From assembly GCA_002050355.1 (NCBI GenBank), contig MWYY01000050.1, positions 25,606 through 89,605 on the forward strand: a DNA stretch of 64,000 bases. Direction: 5' to 3'. Below, piece by piece: positions 44,656 to 53,696 of the stretch (the first letter of the stretch is position 1; every line of letters starts with the position of its first letter). A program made the translations under genes and the position numbers. The DNA comes from Acidobacteria bacterium 28-9. Lineage in GTDB: Bacteria; Acidobacteriota; Blastocatellia; Pyrinomonadales; Pyrinomonadaceae. Under the pieces are notes generated by a model that ran no database searches, was not told the origin of the DNA, and worked only from the letters and a program-made list of their open reading frames with translations.

Positions 44656-44768
44656 ACTGAGACTGCGGTTTAGACTGCCGTTTCAAGTGGTTGCTGGGGT
44701 GAGGACAGTAACTGCGAATTGGCAGATGCGGTGCACTTCCACGTTGCTTCGTCTGCTTTTCTTTTTTT
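44656..44768 (+). ncRNA. Candidate structured RNA (~110 nt) between glmM and aroB
   Basis: Downstream of a well-spaced promoter, the region is GC-richer than its surroundings and can fold. It has a 12-nt tandem unit (GACTGCGGTTTA, GACTGCCGTTTC), a 7-bp hairpin GTTGCTG/CAGTAAC, a CTGCC/GGCAG closing pair and a terminal hairpin GCAGA ... TCTGC (44722-44756) followed by TTTTCTTTTTTT. It has no open reading frame of interest. It may be a free small RNA or a termination-controlled leader of aroB, whose start is about 60 nt further. It does not show the tip sequence of SRP RNA. Acidobacterial motifs such as Acido-1 should be compared. Confidence 0.6.
44722..44768 (+). terminator. Intrinsic terminator of the candidate RNA
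   Basis: GCAGA (44722-44726) pairs with TCTGC (44752-44756), with further inner pairs (GCGGTG region), followed by a T-rich tract of 12. Confidence 0.65.
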
Positions 44769-44831
44769 AAATACTATTTTCCTTTCTGCCTGTATATTTC
44801 CCGAAAATTAAACTAATCTCAATTCTGTAAA

Positions 44832-45986
44832 ATGCAAAAAATTTACGTTAAATTAAAAGAATTTCCGCGTCGATACGATATAAAAATCGGCAAAAATTTG
44901 CTGGACGATTGCGGCAATTGGACGAAAAATTGTTTGCACGCTGCGCCCGCAAAAATTGTATTGATTTCAAATACGAAAGTTTTCGGAATTTACGGCGAAG
45001 CGGTTCGGAAAAGTTTGGAAGCTCAAGGTTTTGAAGTCTTTGTATGGCTGATGAAAGACGGTGAAAAGTATAAAAATTTTCGTGTTCTGGAATGCGCACT
45101 CGAATTTATCTGTGAAAAAAAAATCAAGCGAACCGACACAATCGTCGCGCTCGGCGGCGGCGTTGTCGGCGATTTAGCTGGTTTTGCGGCGGCGATTTAC
45201 TTGCGCGGAATCGCGTTTCTGCAAATTCCGACTACGTTTCTGGCAATGATTGATTCGTCCGTCGGCGGAAAAACAGGCGTCAATACCGAATCGGGAAAAA
45301 ATTTAATCGGTGCGTTTCATCAACCGAGCGGAGTTTTGATTGATGTCAATACTTTGCAAACTCTGCCGCGCCGCGAACTCACCGCCGGTTTTTGCGAAGC
45401 CGTCAAACAAGGCGCAATCGCCAACCGAAAACTTTTTAACCAGACTGCGGAATTTTTGAAAAACTTCCCGCTAAACCGCTTCAAAAAATACTTTTCCGAC
45501 AAAAATTTTCTCACTTCATTAGAAAATCTACTTGCCGCGCAAATCGCCTTTAAAGCTGAAATTGTAATGCAGGATGAACGAGAAGACGTAGGCAGGACGG
45601 ACGCTAAGTCACGCAAAATCTTAAATTTCGGACATACGGTCGGACACGCACTGGAAAAGGCGACCGATTACAAAATTTTTAAGCACGGCGAAGCGGTCGG
45701 CTACGGAATTTTGGTTGCGGGAGAAATCGGAATAAATACGGGCGTTTTTGATGAAAATGAATTTAACTTGTTGAGGGATGCTTTGCATAGCGTCGGCAAA
45801 CTGCCTGAAACCCGAAACATCAATCTTCAACGAGTTTTTGAAGCATTTTCGTTTGACAAAAAAACAATCGGAAACTCACTTCAGTGGATTTTGTTGGAAG
45901 AAATAGGCAAACCTAAAATATTCCGAAACAAAGACATTCCAAAACCTGTTATAGAAAGAGCTTTGAAAAAAATATTACAAAAATAA
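44832..45986 (+). CDS. aroB: 3-dehydroquinate synthase
   Basis: The protein is 384 residues. G-G-G-V-V-G-D-L-A-G-F-A-A (about residue 106), P-T-T-F-L-A-M-I-D-S-S-V-G-G-K-T-G-V-N (about 135) and N-F-G-H-T-V-G-H-A-L-E (about 262) are family signatures with metal and NAD contacts. Second step of the shikimate pathway, forming dehydroquinate from DAHP. Its 5' region lies just downstream of the candidate RNA terminator; if that terminator is regulated it would affect aroB. No other aro gene is adjacent. Confidence 0.94.
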   Translation: MQKIYVKLKEFPRRYDIKIGKNLLDDCGNWTKNCLHAAPAKIVLISNTKVFGIYGEAVRKSLEAQGFEVFVWLMKDGEKYKNFRVLECALEFICEKKIKRTDTIVALGGGVVGDLAGFAAAIYLRGIAFLQIPTTFLAMIDSSVGGKTGVNTESGKNLIGAFHQPSGVLIDVNTLQTLPRRELTAGFCEAVKQGAIANRKLFNQTAEFLKNFPLNRFKKYFSDKNFLTSLENLLAAQIAFKAEIVMQDEREDVGRTDAKSRKILNFGHTVGHALEKATDYKIFKHGEAVGYGILVAGEIGINTGVFDENEFNLLRDALHSVGKLPETRNINLQRVFEAFSFDKKTIGNSLQWILLEEIGKPKIFRNKDIPKPVIERALKKILQK

Positions 45987-46065
45987 ACTTATTCTAAAAG
46001 ATTTTTAGATTAGATACTTCTAAACGAATAAGACGAATAAGCGCGGCGAGATAAGCGGGAAGTTC

Positions 46066-47952
46066 TTAAGCATTTACGGTCAAAACCTGCGGCTTGCGCA
46101 ATCCTTGTAATTGAACTAAACCCGGCGGCGCATCAGCCAGCCAAGTCGTCGGGCAAACTCCGCACGTCGTGCATTTTTCTACTGCCGGACACGGAAGGCT
46201 CGATTTTGCGGCTTGCGCTTTTTCGTGTTCTTCTTTCAAAAATTCAAACGACAAACCCGAATCAACGATTGACCACGGCAAAAATTCATCGTAAGAGCGG
46301 TCGCGGCTGGTATGAAACGCTGCATCAATGCCGGTTTCGCGTAAGGCTTCGTTTAGGTTTCCTTTCATTCGCGCCGCCGATTCAATAACTTTTGCAATTG
46401 TTCTGTCGCCCGAAGAAAAAAGAGCCTGCTCGTGAGCGATGCGGGCGCTCATTGCGCGAACTTCGACGTTTGGAATGCGCGCCAAGTTTTTGCAGACGTA
46501 TTTAAGGCGCTGTTTCAATTCTTTTTCATCGCAAATCCCGTCCCATTGCAGCGGCGTATTCGGTTTCGGCACAAAACCGTTTAAGCTAGGAATGATTTTT
46601 CCGGCGCGTCCGAATCGCTTTCCCGCTTCGAGCATGCGGTTTTTGATGCGTTCGACAAGGACAAACATTTCGTCTAAATCTTCGCGCATTTCAGTCGGCA
46701 GACCGACCATAAAATAAAGTTTTACGGTTAGCATTCCTTTGTCGAAAACCGAGCCGCAAATATCAACAATTTCGTCGTTCGTCAGATTTTTGTTGATGAC
46801 GCGGCGCAATCTGTCCGAGCCGGTTTCGGGCGCGACGGCAATTTGCTGGTCGTTTGATTCGACAAGCGCGTCGAGCAATTCGTCAGAAATTTGGTCAAGG
46901 CGAAGTGAAGAAACAGTAATGCGATAATCCATTTTTCTGAGTTCGCTCAAAATCGTGGAAATTTCAGGGTGGTCGCATACGGCAGTTGAAACAAGACCGA
47001 TTTTATTCGTTTTTCCGCGCCATTCAGCGGCTTTTGCCAAAATGTCTCGCGCCGGAACGACACGCGGCGGATAGTAATTGTAACCAGCCCAACAGAAACG
47101 GCAGCCTTGCGAGCAGCCGCGCGAGATTTCGACCAACAATCTATCGCCCATTTCCGCATTTGGAGACCAAACCGATGTTGAAGGCGCGAAAACGTCCTGG
47201 TTCATCAGGAAATCAACCACTTCGGTCTCATTGCGTTTGATTGCGCGCCGCAAAGTGCCTTCTTTCGGATTGACGGCGGCAAGCGCACGTCCGACTCTTT
47301 TGGGAACGCCTGCTTCTTTCGGAACATAATCGAAAACCGTTCCGTCTTCGTTGTAAATCACATTGTAAAGCGAAGGAATGTAAAAGCCGCGCCCGATTCG
47401 CGCCAGGCTCAAAAGAATTTCATCTTTTGTTTCGTTTTCAAAAATCGCGTCCGCTAATTGAAACGCTAAAATCTCGCCTTCGCCGACGGCGATAACATCC
47501 GTGAAATCGGCAATCGGTTCGGGATTTAAAAACGAAGCCGCGCCGCCCATTACAACCAGCGGATGAAAGTGATTTCTGTCTTTTGACCAGACGGGAATTT
47601 GCGAGAGTTGCAGCATCCGCGCCATATTTAAATAATCGGTTTCGAACGAAATTGAAAAGGCGACAACATCGAAATCTTTTACCGGCGTTTGCGTCTCTAA
47701 AGAAAGAAGCGGCGTGCGCGATTTTTCATATTCGCGCATCTCGAAATCGTCGGGCAGGAAAACTCTTTCGCACGCGACTTCCGGTATTTTATTAAACAAT
47801 TCATACATCGTATGAAGACCGAGATTCGCCATTCCCACAGCGTGCGTGTTCGGATAACACAACGCAATCCGCAAAGACGCGCCGCGCTTTACCTGCCAGC
47901 CTTCTTCGGTTGAGAGTTTTTGTTTGTAACTGTCGGCGATTCGTTTATTCAT
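46066..47952 (-). CDS. TIGR03960-type B12-binding radical SAM protein
   Basis: The protein is 628 residues. An N-terminal region with C-Y-P-N-T-H-A-V-G-M-A-N-L-G (about residue 32) precedes the radical SAM motif C280-S-Q-G-C284-R-F-C287, an exact C-x3-C-x2-C. Near the end, C-P-A-V-E-K-C-T-T-C-G-V-C gives a cluster of four cysteines that may bind another iron-sulfur centre. This is the TIGR03960/elongator-like uncharacterised radical SAM group. The substrate is unknown. The gene is convergent with aroB with only 79 bp between and no clear terminator. Confidence 0.88.
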   Translation of the reverse strand: MNKRIADSYKQKLSTEEGWQVKRGASLRIALCYPNTHAVGMANLGLHTMYELFNKIPEVACERVFLPDDFEMREYEKSRTPLLSLETQTPVKDFDVVAFSISFETDYLNMARMLQLSQIPVWSKDRNHFHPLVVMGGAASFLNPEPIADFTDVIAVGEGEILAFQLADAIFENETKDEILLSLARIGRGFYIPSLYNVIYNEDGTVFDYVPKEAGVPKRVGRALAAVNPKEGTLRRAIKRNETEVVDFLMNQDVFAPSTSVWSPNAEMGDRLLVEISRGCSQGCRFCWAGYNYYPPRVVPARDILAKAAEWRGKTNKIGLVSTAVCDHPEISTILSELRKMDYRITVSSLRLDQISDELLDALVESNDQQIAVAPETGSDRLRRVINKNLTNDEIVDICGSVFDKGMLTVKLYFMVGLPTEMREDLDEMFVLVERIKNRMLEAGKRFGRAGKIIPSLNGFVPKPNTPLQWDGICDEKELKQRLKYVCKNLARIPNVEVRAMSARIAHEQALFSSGDRTIAKVIESAARMKGNLNEALRETGIDAAFHTSRDRSYDEFLPWSIVDSGLSFEFLKEEHEKAQAAKSSLPCPAVEKCTTCGVCPTTWLADAPPGLVQLQGLRKPQVLTVNA

Positions 47953-48077
47953 ATCGAAACATCAAATTATAGCTTAATTTGTGCGGTTTTCGTCGATTTA
48001 GTTCTAAAAAATGTTTGATGGCAAAAGGTGCGAGATAACATACACAAAAATTTAATCAAATAAACGGACAAAAATTT

Positions 48078-48461
48078 CTATTCTTCCAATTTTTCCTCAA
48101 CTTCTTTCGCCAGCAGATTTTCGTGTTTAATACCAACACGGAGTCGCCTATAAATACTCATAAATTGATTTGCCAGCCAGGGAATCACAAAAAATGCCAG
48201 AACATATCCGCGCCAATCGTCAATCAATAGCCGAAAGCCGGTTAAAACAAGAAAAAGAAACGTTACCCAATGGCTGAAACAATACTCGCAAGTAAATACA
48301 TAAAAGAATTTTTGCTGCGGCAAACTAACACAATTTTGTTTTTTGTCGTCGCAGTATTCGCGCCACTCACGGAAAATTTCTTCCTGCGTAGCCGTCCAGG
48401 CGATTGAGCCGACTGCCATCGCCAGAATTATAAGCCAGAAAATTTGTTCCGAGATAAACAT
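48078..48461 (-). CDS. Small membrane protein of unknown function
   Basis: The protein is 127 residues. It has an N-terminal helix (~5-23), then C-D-D-K-K-Q-N-C and F-T-C-E-Y-C-F-S-H-W-V-T-F, with two to three further helices (to ~105) and a charged tail. The C-x-x-C followed by membrane helices is reminiscent of DUF1360-type proteins, but the match is not firm. It lies downstream of rpoD on the same strand with 79 bp between and a long hairpin in the gap. Confidence 0.6.
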   Translation of the reverse strand: MFISEQIFWLIILAMAVGSIAWTATQEEIFREWREYCDDKKQNCVSLPQQKFFYVFTCEYCFSHWVTFLFLVLTGFRLLIDDWRGYVLAFFVIPWLANQFMSIYRRLRVGIKHENLLAKEVEEKLEE

Positions 48462-48486
48462 TGTTCGCTTGAAAACGATTTAGCGA

Positions 48487-48514
48487 TTTGCAACTGCTGA
48501 AGAGCAGTCGCAAA
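48487..48514 (-). terminator. Tetraloop hairpin after rpoD
   Basis: 48487-48498 and 48503-48514 form a 12-pair stem (one T-G pair) around a 4-nt loop. It may reduce read-through from rpoD, although there is no T-run on the minus strand. Confidence 0.45.
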
Positions 48515-48540
48515 CCGCAAATCAAAAAACCAAAATCAAA

Positions 48541-50262
48541 CTATTGCTTGCCTTCCAAAAACGCTTTCAAGCGGCGCGAACGCGACGGATGACGCAGTTT
48601 TCGCAGTGCTTTGGCTTCGATTTGGCGTATGCGTTCGCGCGTAACGGCGAAATGTTGTCCGACTTCTTCGAGCGTGTGTTCAGAACCTGTGTTTCCAAGT
48701 CCGAAACGCATTTTGATAACTTTTTCCTCGCGCGGCGTGAGCGTTGCGAGAACCTCGTCCGTAATTTCGCGCAAGTTTGCAAACGTAACCGATTCCGACG
48801 GATTTAAGATTGATTTATCTTCAATAAAATCGCCGAGATGCGAATCTTCTTCTTCGCCAATCGGCGTTTCAAGCGAAATCGGTTCCTGCGCGATTTTCAA
48901 AACCTTGCGAACTTTGGAAACTGGAATGTCCATTTTCTTGGCGATTTCCTCGCTCGTCGGCTCACGTCCCAATTCCTGCACCAAAGAACGCGACGTGCGA
49001 ATCAACTTGTTAATCGTCTCAATCATATGAACGGGAATGCGAATCGTGCGCGCCTGGTCGGCAATCGCGCGTGTAATCGCCTGGCGAATCCACCACGTCG
49101 CATACGTCGAAAATTTATAGCCGCGCCGCCACTCGAATTTATCGACCGCTTTCATCAAACCGATATTGCCTTCCTGAATCAAATCCAAAAACTGCAAGCC
49201 GCGATTTGTATATTTTTTCGCAATCGAAACGACAAGGCGCAAGTTGGCTTCGACAAGCTCGCGTTTTGCCTGATTAGTCGCCGTCTCGCCGATAAGAATC
49301 GTCTGCAAAGAGCGTTTAATTTCGACCGGCGCGAGATGGTATTTTTCTTCGATGTCCGCCAGTTTTTTGCGCGAGTCGGCGATTTTGCGGTTCAGCTCTT
49401 TTTTCTCTTCGGCGGAAACTTTGCCTTCGAGTTTTTCGTCGGCGCGGTTTATGTCGCGTTCGGCTTTACGGATTTCGTCAGATACTTTGCGAATCGCGCT
49501 GATAAGCCGCTGCATCGAAAGTTCGGTTAAATTGAGATTTTTGATTTCCTGCGAAATTTCCAATCGCATCCGCGCCACCTGACGTTTCAAGCCGAGAAGT
49601 TTTTTCGACGATTTTCCCTTTGTCTTTTTTTGTTCTTCGCGCAAATCGCCCAATGCTTTTAGGGCTTTGTGATAATTTACGCGGATGTTTTCAATGCCTT
49701 CAATCGTCCAGCGTAGATATTCTTCCGCCTTGTCTTCCTCGCCTGTCAATTCCGCCTGTTCGGAAAAGCTGACGGTTTCGCGGATGCTGCCTTTGCCGCT
49801 CAGGAGAAGGTCACCCATTTCGAGAAGTCTCTCGATGGCAATCGGGGAACGCGAAATCGCTTTTCGGGTTTTTATCTGTCCGCGTTCAATTCTTTGGGCA
49901 ATCGTAACTTCGCCTTGTCGGGTAAGGAGCGGAACAACGCCCATTTCGCGCAAATAAAGGCGCACCGGGTCGTTTGATTTGTCTAAAGTTCCGGCTGAAA
50001 GGTCTAAATCGAGTTCATCTTCGTCAATTGTTTCGTCGTCGTCTAAAGCCAAAGTTGCGGCTTGTTCGAGCAGCAGCGCGTCGGAATCGGCAACTGATAT
50101 ATTCGCGCCTTCGAGACGAGCTAAAACGTCTTCGATGTCGTCTGGCGACATCATTTTGTTTGGGATTTCGCGGTTCAACTCATCAAAGCTCAAGAATTTC
50201 TTGCGTCTGCCGAGCGCAACCAGCCTGTCCATTAAATCTTCCTTTTCGTCGTAGTCTGCCAT
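48541..50262 (-). CDS. rpoD: RNA polymerase primary sigma factor (sigma-70)
   Basis: The protein is 573 residues. Region 1.2 [11 protein letters not shown] (about residue 95), region 2 with L-V-V-S-I-A-K-K-Y ... [12 protein letters not shown] and Y-A-T-W-W-I-R-Q, region 3 and region 4 [15 protein letters not shown] are all present, with the helix-turn-helix V-T-R-E-R-I-R-Q. It directs core polymerase to housekeeping promoters. Between 1.2 and 2 it carries the long acidic/charged stretch typical of group 1 sigma. It lies downstream of dnaG (129-bp gap), a classical arrangement. Confidence 0.97.
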   Translation of the reverse strand: MADYDEKEDLMDRLVALGRRKKFLSFDELNREIPNKMMSPDDIEDVLARLEGANISVADSDALLLEQAATLALDDDETIDEDELDLDLSAGTLDKSNDPVRLYLREMGVVPLLTRQGEVTIAQRIERGQIKTRKAISRSPIAIERLLEMGDLLLSGKGSIRETVSFSEQAELTGEEDKAEEYLRWTIEGIENIRVNYHKALKALGDLREEQKKTKGKSSKKLLGLKRQVARMRLEISQEIKNLNLTELSMQRLISAIRKVSDEIRKAERDINRADEKLEGKVSAEEKKELNRKIADSRKKLADIEEKYHLAPVEIKRSLQTILIGETATNQAKRELVEANLRLVVSIAKKYTNRGLQFLDLIQEGNIGLMKAVDKFEWRRGYKFSTYATWWIRQAITRAIADQARTIRIPVHMIETINKLIRTSRSLVQELGREPTSEEIAKKMDIPVSKVRKVLKIAQEPISLETPIGEEEDSHLGDFIEDKSILNPSESVTFANLREITDEVLATLTPREEKVIKMRFGLGNTGSEHTLEEVGQHFAVTRERIRQIEAKALRKLRHPSRSRRLKAFLEGKQ

Positions 50263-50391
50263 AAATTTATAAATAGGTTTTGATTAAATCGGATATTATA
50301 ACGTTGTTTGTAAAATAATACTAAACGCGCGAGCGGGATAAAAAGTTTCAATGTGCAAAAGGTTGGTGAAACGATTTGGTCGGGTTTGGTT

Positions 50392-52287
50392 TTAGATTGT
50401 CGTCGCAATTCTTTTTTCTAATTCGCGCTTTAATCGCGCCAGCTCAATTTGCTCCATAACGAGTTGGTCCCGCAAAGGTACATCGCCTGTTTGTTCAGCA
50501 AAAACTAATTCCTGACTGATGTCGAGAATTCGGCGCGAAATTGCCATTCCGCGCAAAGTTGCGACGCAGTTTTCGGCTTCGCGCAAAACTTCGTCAATCG
50601 CTTCGTCCGCTTCGCGCGCCGGTTCAGAGAGTAAAAGAAGGGAAACCAAATCGCTCGCCGCCGCGTCGTCTTCGACCATTTTCAAAAGACTTTCGCGCGT
50701 GATTTCCGTGCTGATTTCCCGCAAAGCCAGAAGCGCGCGGAAAATTTCGGCGGTCGCAAGCTGTTCGTAATCGGTTTCTTCGAGCGCGGGCAAAATCATT
50801 TCGCGCAGTTCGCGGTCATAAATAAGAAGCTCAAGCAAATGCTGTTCGGCAACCGTCGTTTTCGTCGTGTTTCTTTTGATGACGAAATTCTTCAGTTCGA
50901 GCTTTTTTTCTTCGGGTTTGTTTTCACTAACGTTGCCATCGCGTTTTAGAAAATCTTTTTCTCTTTTTTGAATTTCCTTCCACAGATAACCTTCGGTAAC
51001 TTTGTCTTCGATCTGAAAAAATCTTAAGGCTTGTTTCAATGTTTCGCGCCGCTCGACGACATTCCGAATGACGCTCAAAACCGGCAAAATTTCTTCAACC
51101 GCTTCGGCTTTCGCTTTCGGCGAACTCAAATTTTTTTCACGCGCCAGATTTTCCAAAACGAATTGCAGATAAGGCGCGGCGTTTCCGCGCAAATGGTTAT
51201 AACTTTCCGCGCCGTTCTCCCGTAAAAAATCGTCCGGGTCCTGACCGTTGGGCAGAACAAGAACTTTTGTTTCAAAATCTTCCGCTATAAGTGTTTCAAT
51301 CGCCCGCCGCGCCGCTTTGACGCCCGCGCTGTCACCGTCGTAATTGATAACGACGCGCCGCGTAAATCTGCCTAATAATTTCGATTGCTCAGGCGTAAAC
51401 GCTGTTCCGAGACTTGCCGCCGCATTTCTGATGCCATACTGGTAAAGCGCGATTAAATCCAAATAACCTTCGACAAGAATCGCGTATTTTTTCTTGCGAA
51501 TTTCTTCCTTCGATTGAAAAAGCCCGTAAAGATGCCTGCCTTTAACATAGGCGGGAGTTTCGGGCGAATTAAGATATTTCGGCTCGCCGCTTGCTAAAAT
51601 TCTCGCACCAAAAGCGATTGGACTTCCGTCAATATTCAAAACCGGAAACATAATCCGCCCGCGAAAACGGTCGTAGATTTTATTTTTCTCTTCGTTGACC
51701 GTTACCAGCCCGCTCGTCTCAACTAACTTTTCGTCCGCTCCTTTCTCCTTCAAAACCGAAATCAGCGCGTCCCATCTGTCGGGCGCGAAACCGATGCGAA
51801 AAGCCTTCTGCGTCTCGACGGAAATCTCGCGCCGTTCCAAATATTCCCGCGCCGCTTTTGAATGCGCGTTGCCGTCCTGAAGATGATTTTCCCAAAATTC
51901 GAGCGCGTATCTGTTCAAATCAATCACCTGTTCGGCAATCGCTTTTTTCTCTTCTCTGCGCTTTTTATGCTTCTCGTATTTCTCGTCGTCAATCGGTTCA
52001 GGCAGCGGCACGCCGGAAACTTCGGCTATACTTTTTACCGCTTCAAAAAACGATAAACCTTCAATTTCCATTACGAATGCAAAGGCGTCGCCGCCTTTGC
52101 CGCACCCGAAACATTTATAAAAACCCTTCGACGGATTAACCGAAAAACTCGGCGTCTTCTCCTGATGAAACGGACAACAACCCATCCAGTTCGCGCCCTT
52201 TTTCTTCAAAGGTGCATACGGCTCGATAATCCGCACAAGGTCGGCGCGCGCTTTTAATTCGTCAATGAAATGTTGCTCGTAAAGCAT
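50392..52287 (-). CDS. dnaG: DNA primase
   Basis: The protein is 631 residues. The zinc-binding domain shows C38-P-F-H41 and C59-F-G-C62; the catalytic region includes L-V-E-G-Y-L-D-L-I-A (TOPRIM, about residue 265); the C-terminal part is the DnaB-binding helical domain. Makes RNA primers for replication. It begins four bases after the stop of an upstream small gene on the same strand. It is the central gene of the mutS2-toxin-dnaG-rpoD block. Confidence 0.96.
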   Translation of the reverse strand: MLYEQHFIDELKARADLVRIIEPYAPLKKKGANWMGCCPFHQEKTPSFSVNPSKGFYKCFGCGKGGDAFAFVMEIEGLSFFEAVKSIAEVSGVPLPEPIDDEKYEKHKKRREEKKAIAEQVIDLNRYALEFWENHLQDGNAHSKAAREYLERREISVETQKAFRIGFAPDRWDALISVLKEKGADEKLVETSGLVTVNEEKNKIYDRFRGRIMFPVLNIDGSPIAFGARILASGEPKYLNSPETPAYVKGRHLYGLFQSKEEIRKKKYAILVEGYLDLIALYQYGIRNAAASLGTAFTPEQSKLLGRFTRRVVINYDGDSAGVKAARRAIETLIAEDFETKVLVLPNGQDPDDFLRENGAESYNHLRGNAAPYLQFVLENLAREKNLSSPKAKAEAVEEILPVLSVIRNVVERRETLKQALRFFQIEDKVTEGYLWKEIQKREKDFLKRDGNVSENKPEEKKLELKNFVIKRNTTKTTVAEQHLLELLIYDRELREMILPALEETDYEQLATAEIFRALLALREISTEITRESLLKMVEDDAAASDLVSLLLLSEPAREADEAIDEVLREAENCVATLRGMAISRRILDISQELVFAEQTGDVPLRDQLVMEQIELARLKRELEKRIATTI

Positions 52288-52290
52288 TGA

Positions 52291-52986
52291 TTACTTTATC
52301 TTTTGCGGAACAAGCCAAAGCTCTTGATAAGAAAAATCGGCTTTTCTTTTTTCGTAAAAAAATCTAAGTTGTTTAAGTGTGACTTTATAATCTTTCGTCA
52401 GTTTATCTAATAAATTTTGCTTTACCTTTTGAAATTCATTTTTTGATTTTGCAAAGATGCCTATATTTCCGCGAGCGTTTTGATTGGCAGACAAGTAATT
52501 AGAGTAGTTCTTTAATTGCAAACCGATAGGACAAGGACCTTCTTCCCAACCTGTCGAACTAAACATAAACGGTTTCTTTTCATTTGATAAATCAAAATCC
52601 CATTCTATTTCATTAAAATTAGGTTTTACCGCACCTGCGGGAACTTTCCAAAACTGAATTTGTAATTCCGCGCCTTCCTTGCCCCTAATAACTACTAATC
52701 GTTGTTCATCAAATCCTCTGGCTTCAGTTTGACCGTCTATAATTCTTTTACTGCGCCAGCTTGAACGGCGCGAATCATCTTTTTTACCATAGATAACTGC
52801 GTATCCAATTGCTGTCGGTTCATTTTGCAGTAAAATGATAAAAGCATCTTGTCTAGCAATTAAATCTTCACAAGTAACAGCACCAAATTCATCAAATAAC
52901 TCAGCTTTCGGTTTTTCCTGCGAAAAGCAAAATTGAAAAGCGGCGAGCGAAATTAAAAAGGCGAATAAAAATCGGTGAAGTTTCAT
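52291..52986 (-). CDS. Secreted protein of unknown function
   Basis: The protein is about 231 residues with signal peptide MKLHRFLFAFLISLAAFQFCFS|Q. No family is recognised. It includes a repeated-looking strand E-L-W-L-V-P near the end and A-I-G-Y-A-V-I-Y-G (about residue 58). The gene is AT-richer than its neighbours. It ends four bases before dnaG, and lies 14 bp downstream of the PIN gene, so translation is probably coupled into the operon even though function may be unrelated. Confidence 0.7.
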   Translation of the reverse strand: MKLHRFLFAFLISLAAFQFCFSQEKPKAELFDEFGAVTCEDLIARQDAFIILLQNEPTAIGYAVIYGKKDDSRRSSWRSKRIIDGQTEARGFDEQRLVVIRGKEGAELQIQFWKVPAGAVKPNFNEIEWDFDLSNEKKPFMFSSTGWEEGPCPIGLQLKNYSNYLSANQNARGNIGIFAKSKNEFQKVKQNLLDKLTKDYKVTLKQLRFFYEKRKADFSYQELWLVPQKIK

Positions 52987-53000
52987 AGCTTTTTCAAACC

Positions 53001-53417
53001 TCAAACTCGTTTCAAACGGGCGAGAAAATTGTGCGGCGAATAAATTTTAATCCGGGCGTTTTTATAATCTTTCGCGTTGCGCGTTACGATTGTGTCGAGA
53101 TTTTCCGCCAGGGCGCAAGCGCATTGCACGGCGTCTTCATAATCGCTGAAACCGTGGATAAGTGCGTTTTGAAAAATAAATTTGTCGCTTCTCGTTATTT
53201 CGACGACTTTTAAAAGTTCTTCGATTGCTAAAAACGCGGTCGGTTTGTCTTTTTCTTTGTGCGTCGTGTAAAAGACGTTGATTGGCGTGATTGCCGAGAC
53301 GAACGCTTCAAACTCGCCCGTTAGCAGTCGGACGAAAATCTCGTCCGCTTCAGCGAAAAACGGTTGACGCGCCGGAACGAAATCCAAAACGATGTTCGTA
53401 TCGACCAAAACGCGCAC
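53001..53417 (-). CDS. PIN-domain toxin-like nuclease
   Basis: The protein is 138 residues. V-D-T-N-I-V-L-D (residues ~5-12), N-V-F-Y-T-T-H, S-D-Y-E-D-A-V-Q (about residue 92) and V-T-R-N-A-K-D-Y (about 112) carry the acidic residues that bind magnesium in PIN ribonucleases (VapC group). The GTG start at 53417 overlaps the TAG stop of the gene before it by one base, the usual coupling of antitoxin and toxin. It may cut RNA; targets are unknown. Confidence 0.82.
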   Translation of the reverse strand: MRVLVDTNIVLDFVPARQPFFAEADEIFVRLLTGEFEAFVSAITPINVFYTTHKEKDKPTAFLAIEELLKVVEITRSDKFIFQNALIHGFSDYEDAVQCACALAENLDTIVTRNAKDYKNARIKIYSPHNFLARLKRV

Positions 53418-53677
53418 TATTTATACTTCTCCGCCAAATAATTCGCGTAGTCTTCCTTCACCTGTTCGTCGGTCGGCGGAGTTTTGCCTTCGACGGCGGC
53501 GATTCCGCGCAGACTGTCAACAGCTTTCATTCTTTCTTCAATCGAAAGTTCTTTCTCGTTTTGTTTCTTACCGTTTTCCTGTAAATCTTCGCGGACGGAG
53601 CGCGAAACTCTTTCGATAATCTCGACTCGTTCGGCAATCGGCAGATGAATTATTTGTTCGATTAATTCAATTTGCAT
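53417..53677 (-). CDS. Antitoxin-like protein paired with the PIN gene
   Basis: The protein is 86 residues: a highly charged helix-forming protein with L-P-I-A-E-R-V-E-I-I-E-R-V-S-R-S-V-R (about residue 12), in the style of addiction-module antidotes with P-x-x-E-R-x-x-I, and a disordered acidic/lysine tail. It lies directly before the toxin with a one-base stop-start overlap. AAAAGGAGATTAAG is a strong ribosome site before its ATG. The pair follows mutS2 by 19 bp. Confidence 0.75.
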   Translation of the reverse strand: MQIELIEQIIHLPIAERVEIIERVSRSVREDLQENGKKQNEKELSIEERMKAVDSLRGIAAVEGKTPPTDEQVKEDYANYLAEKYK

Positions 53678-53696
53678 TTTCTTAATCTCCTTTTTA

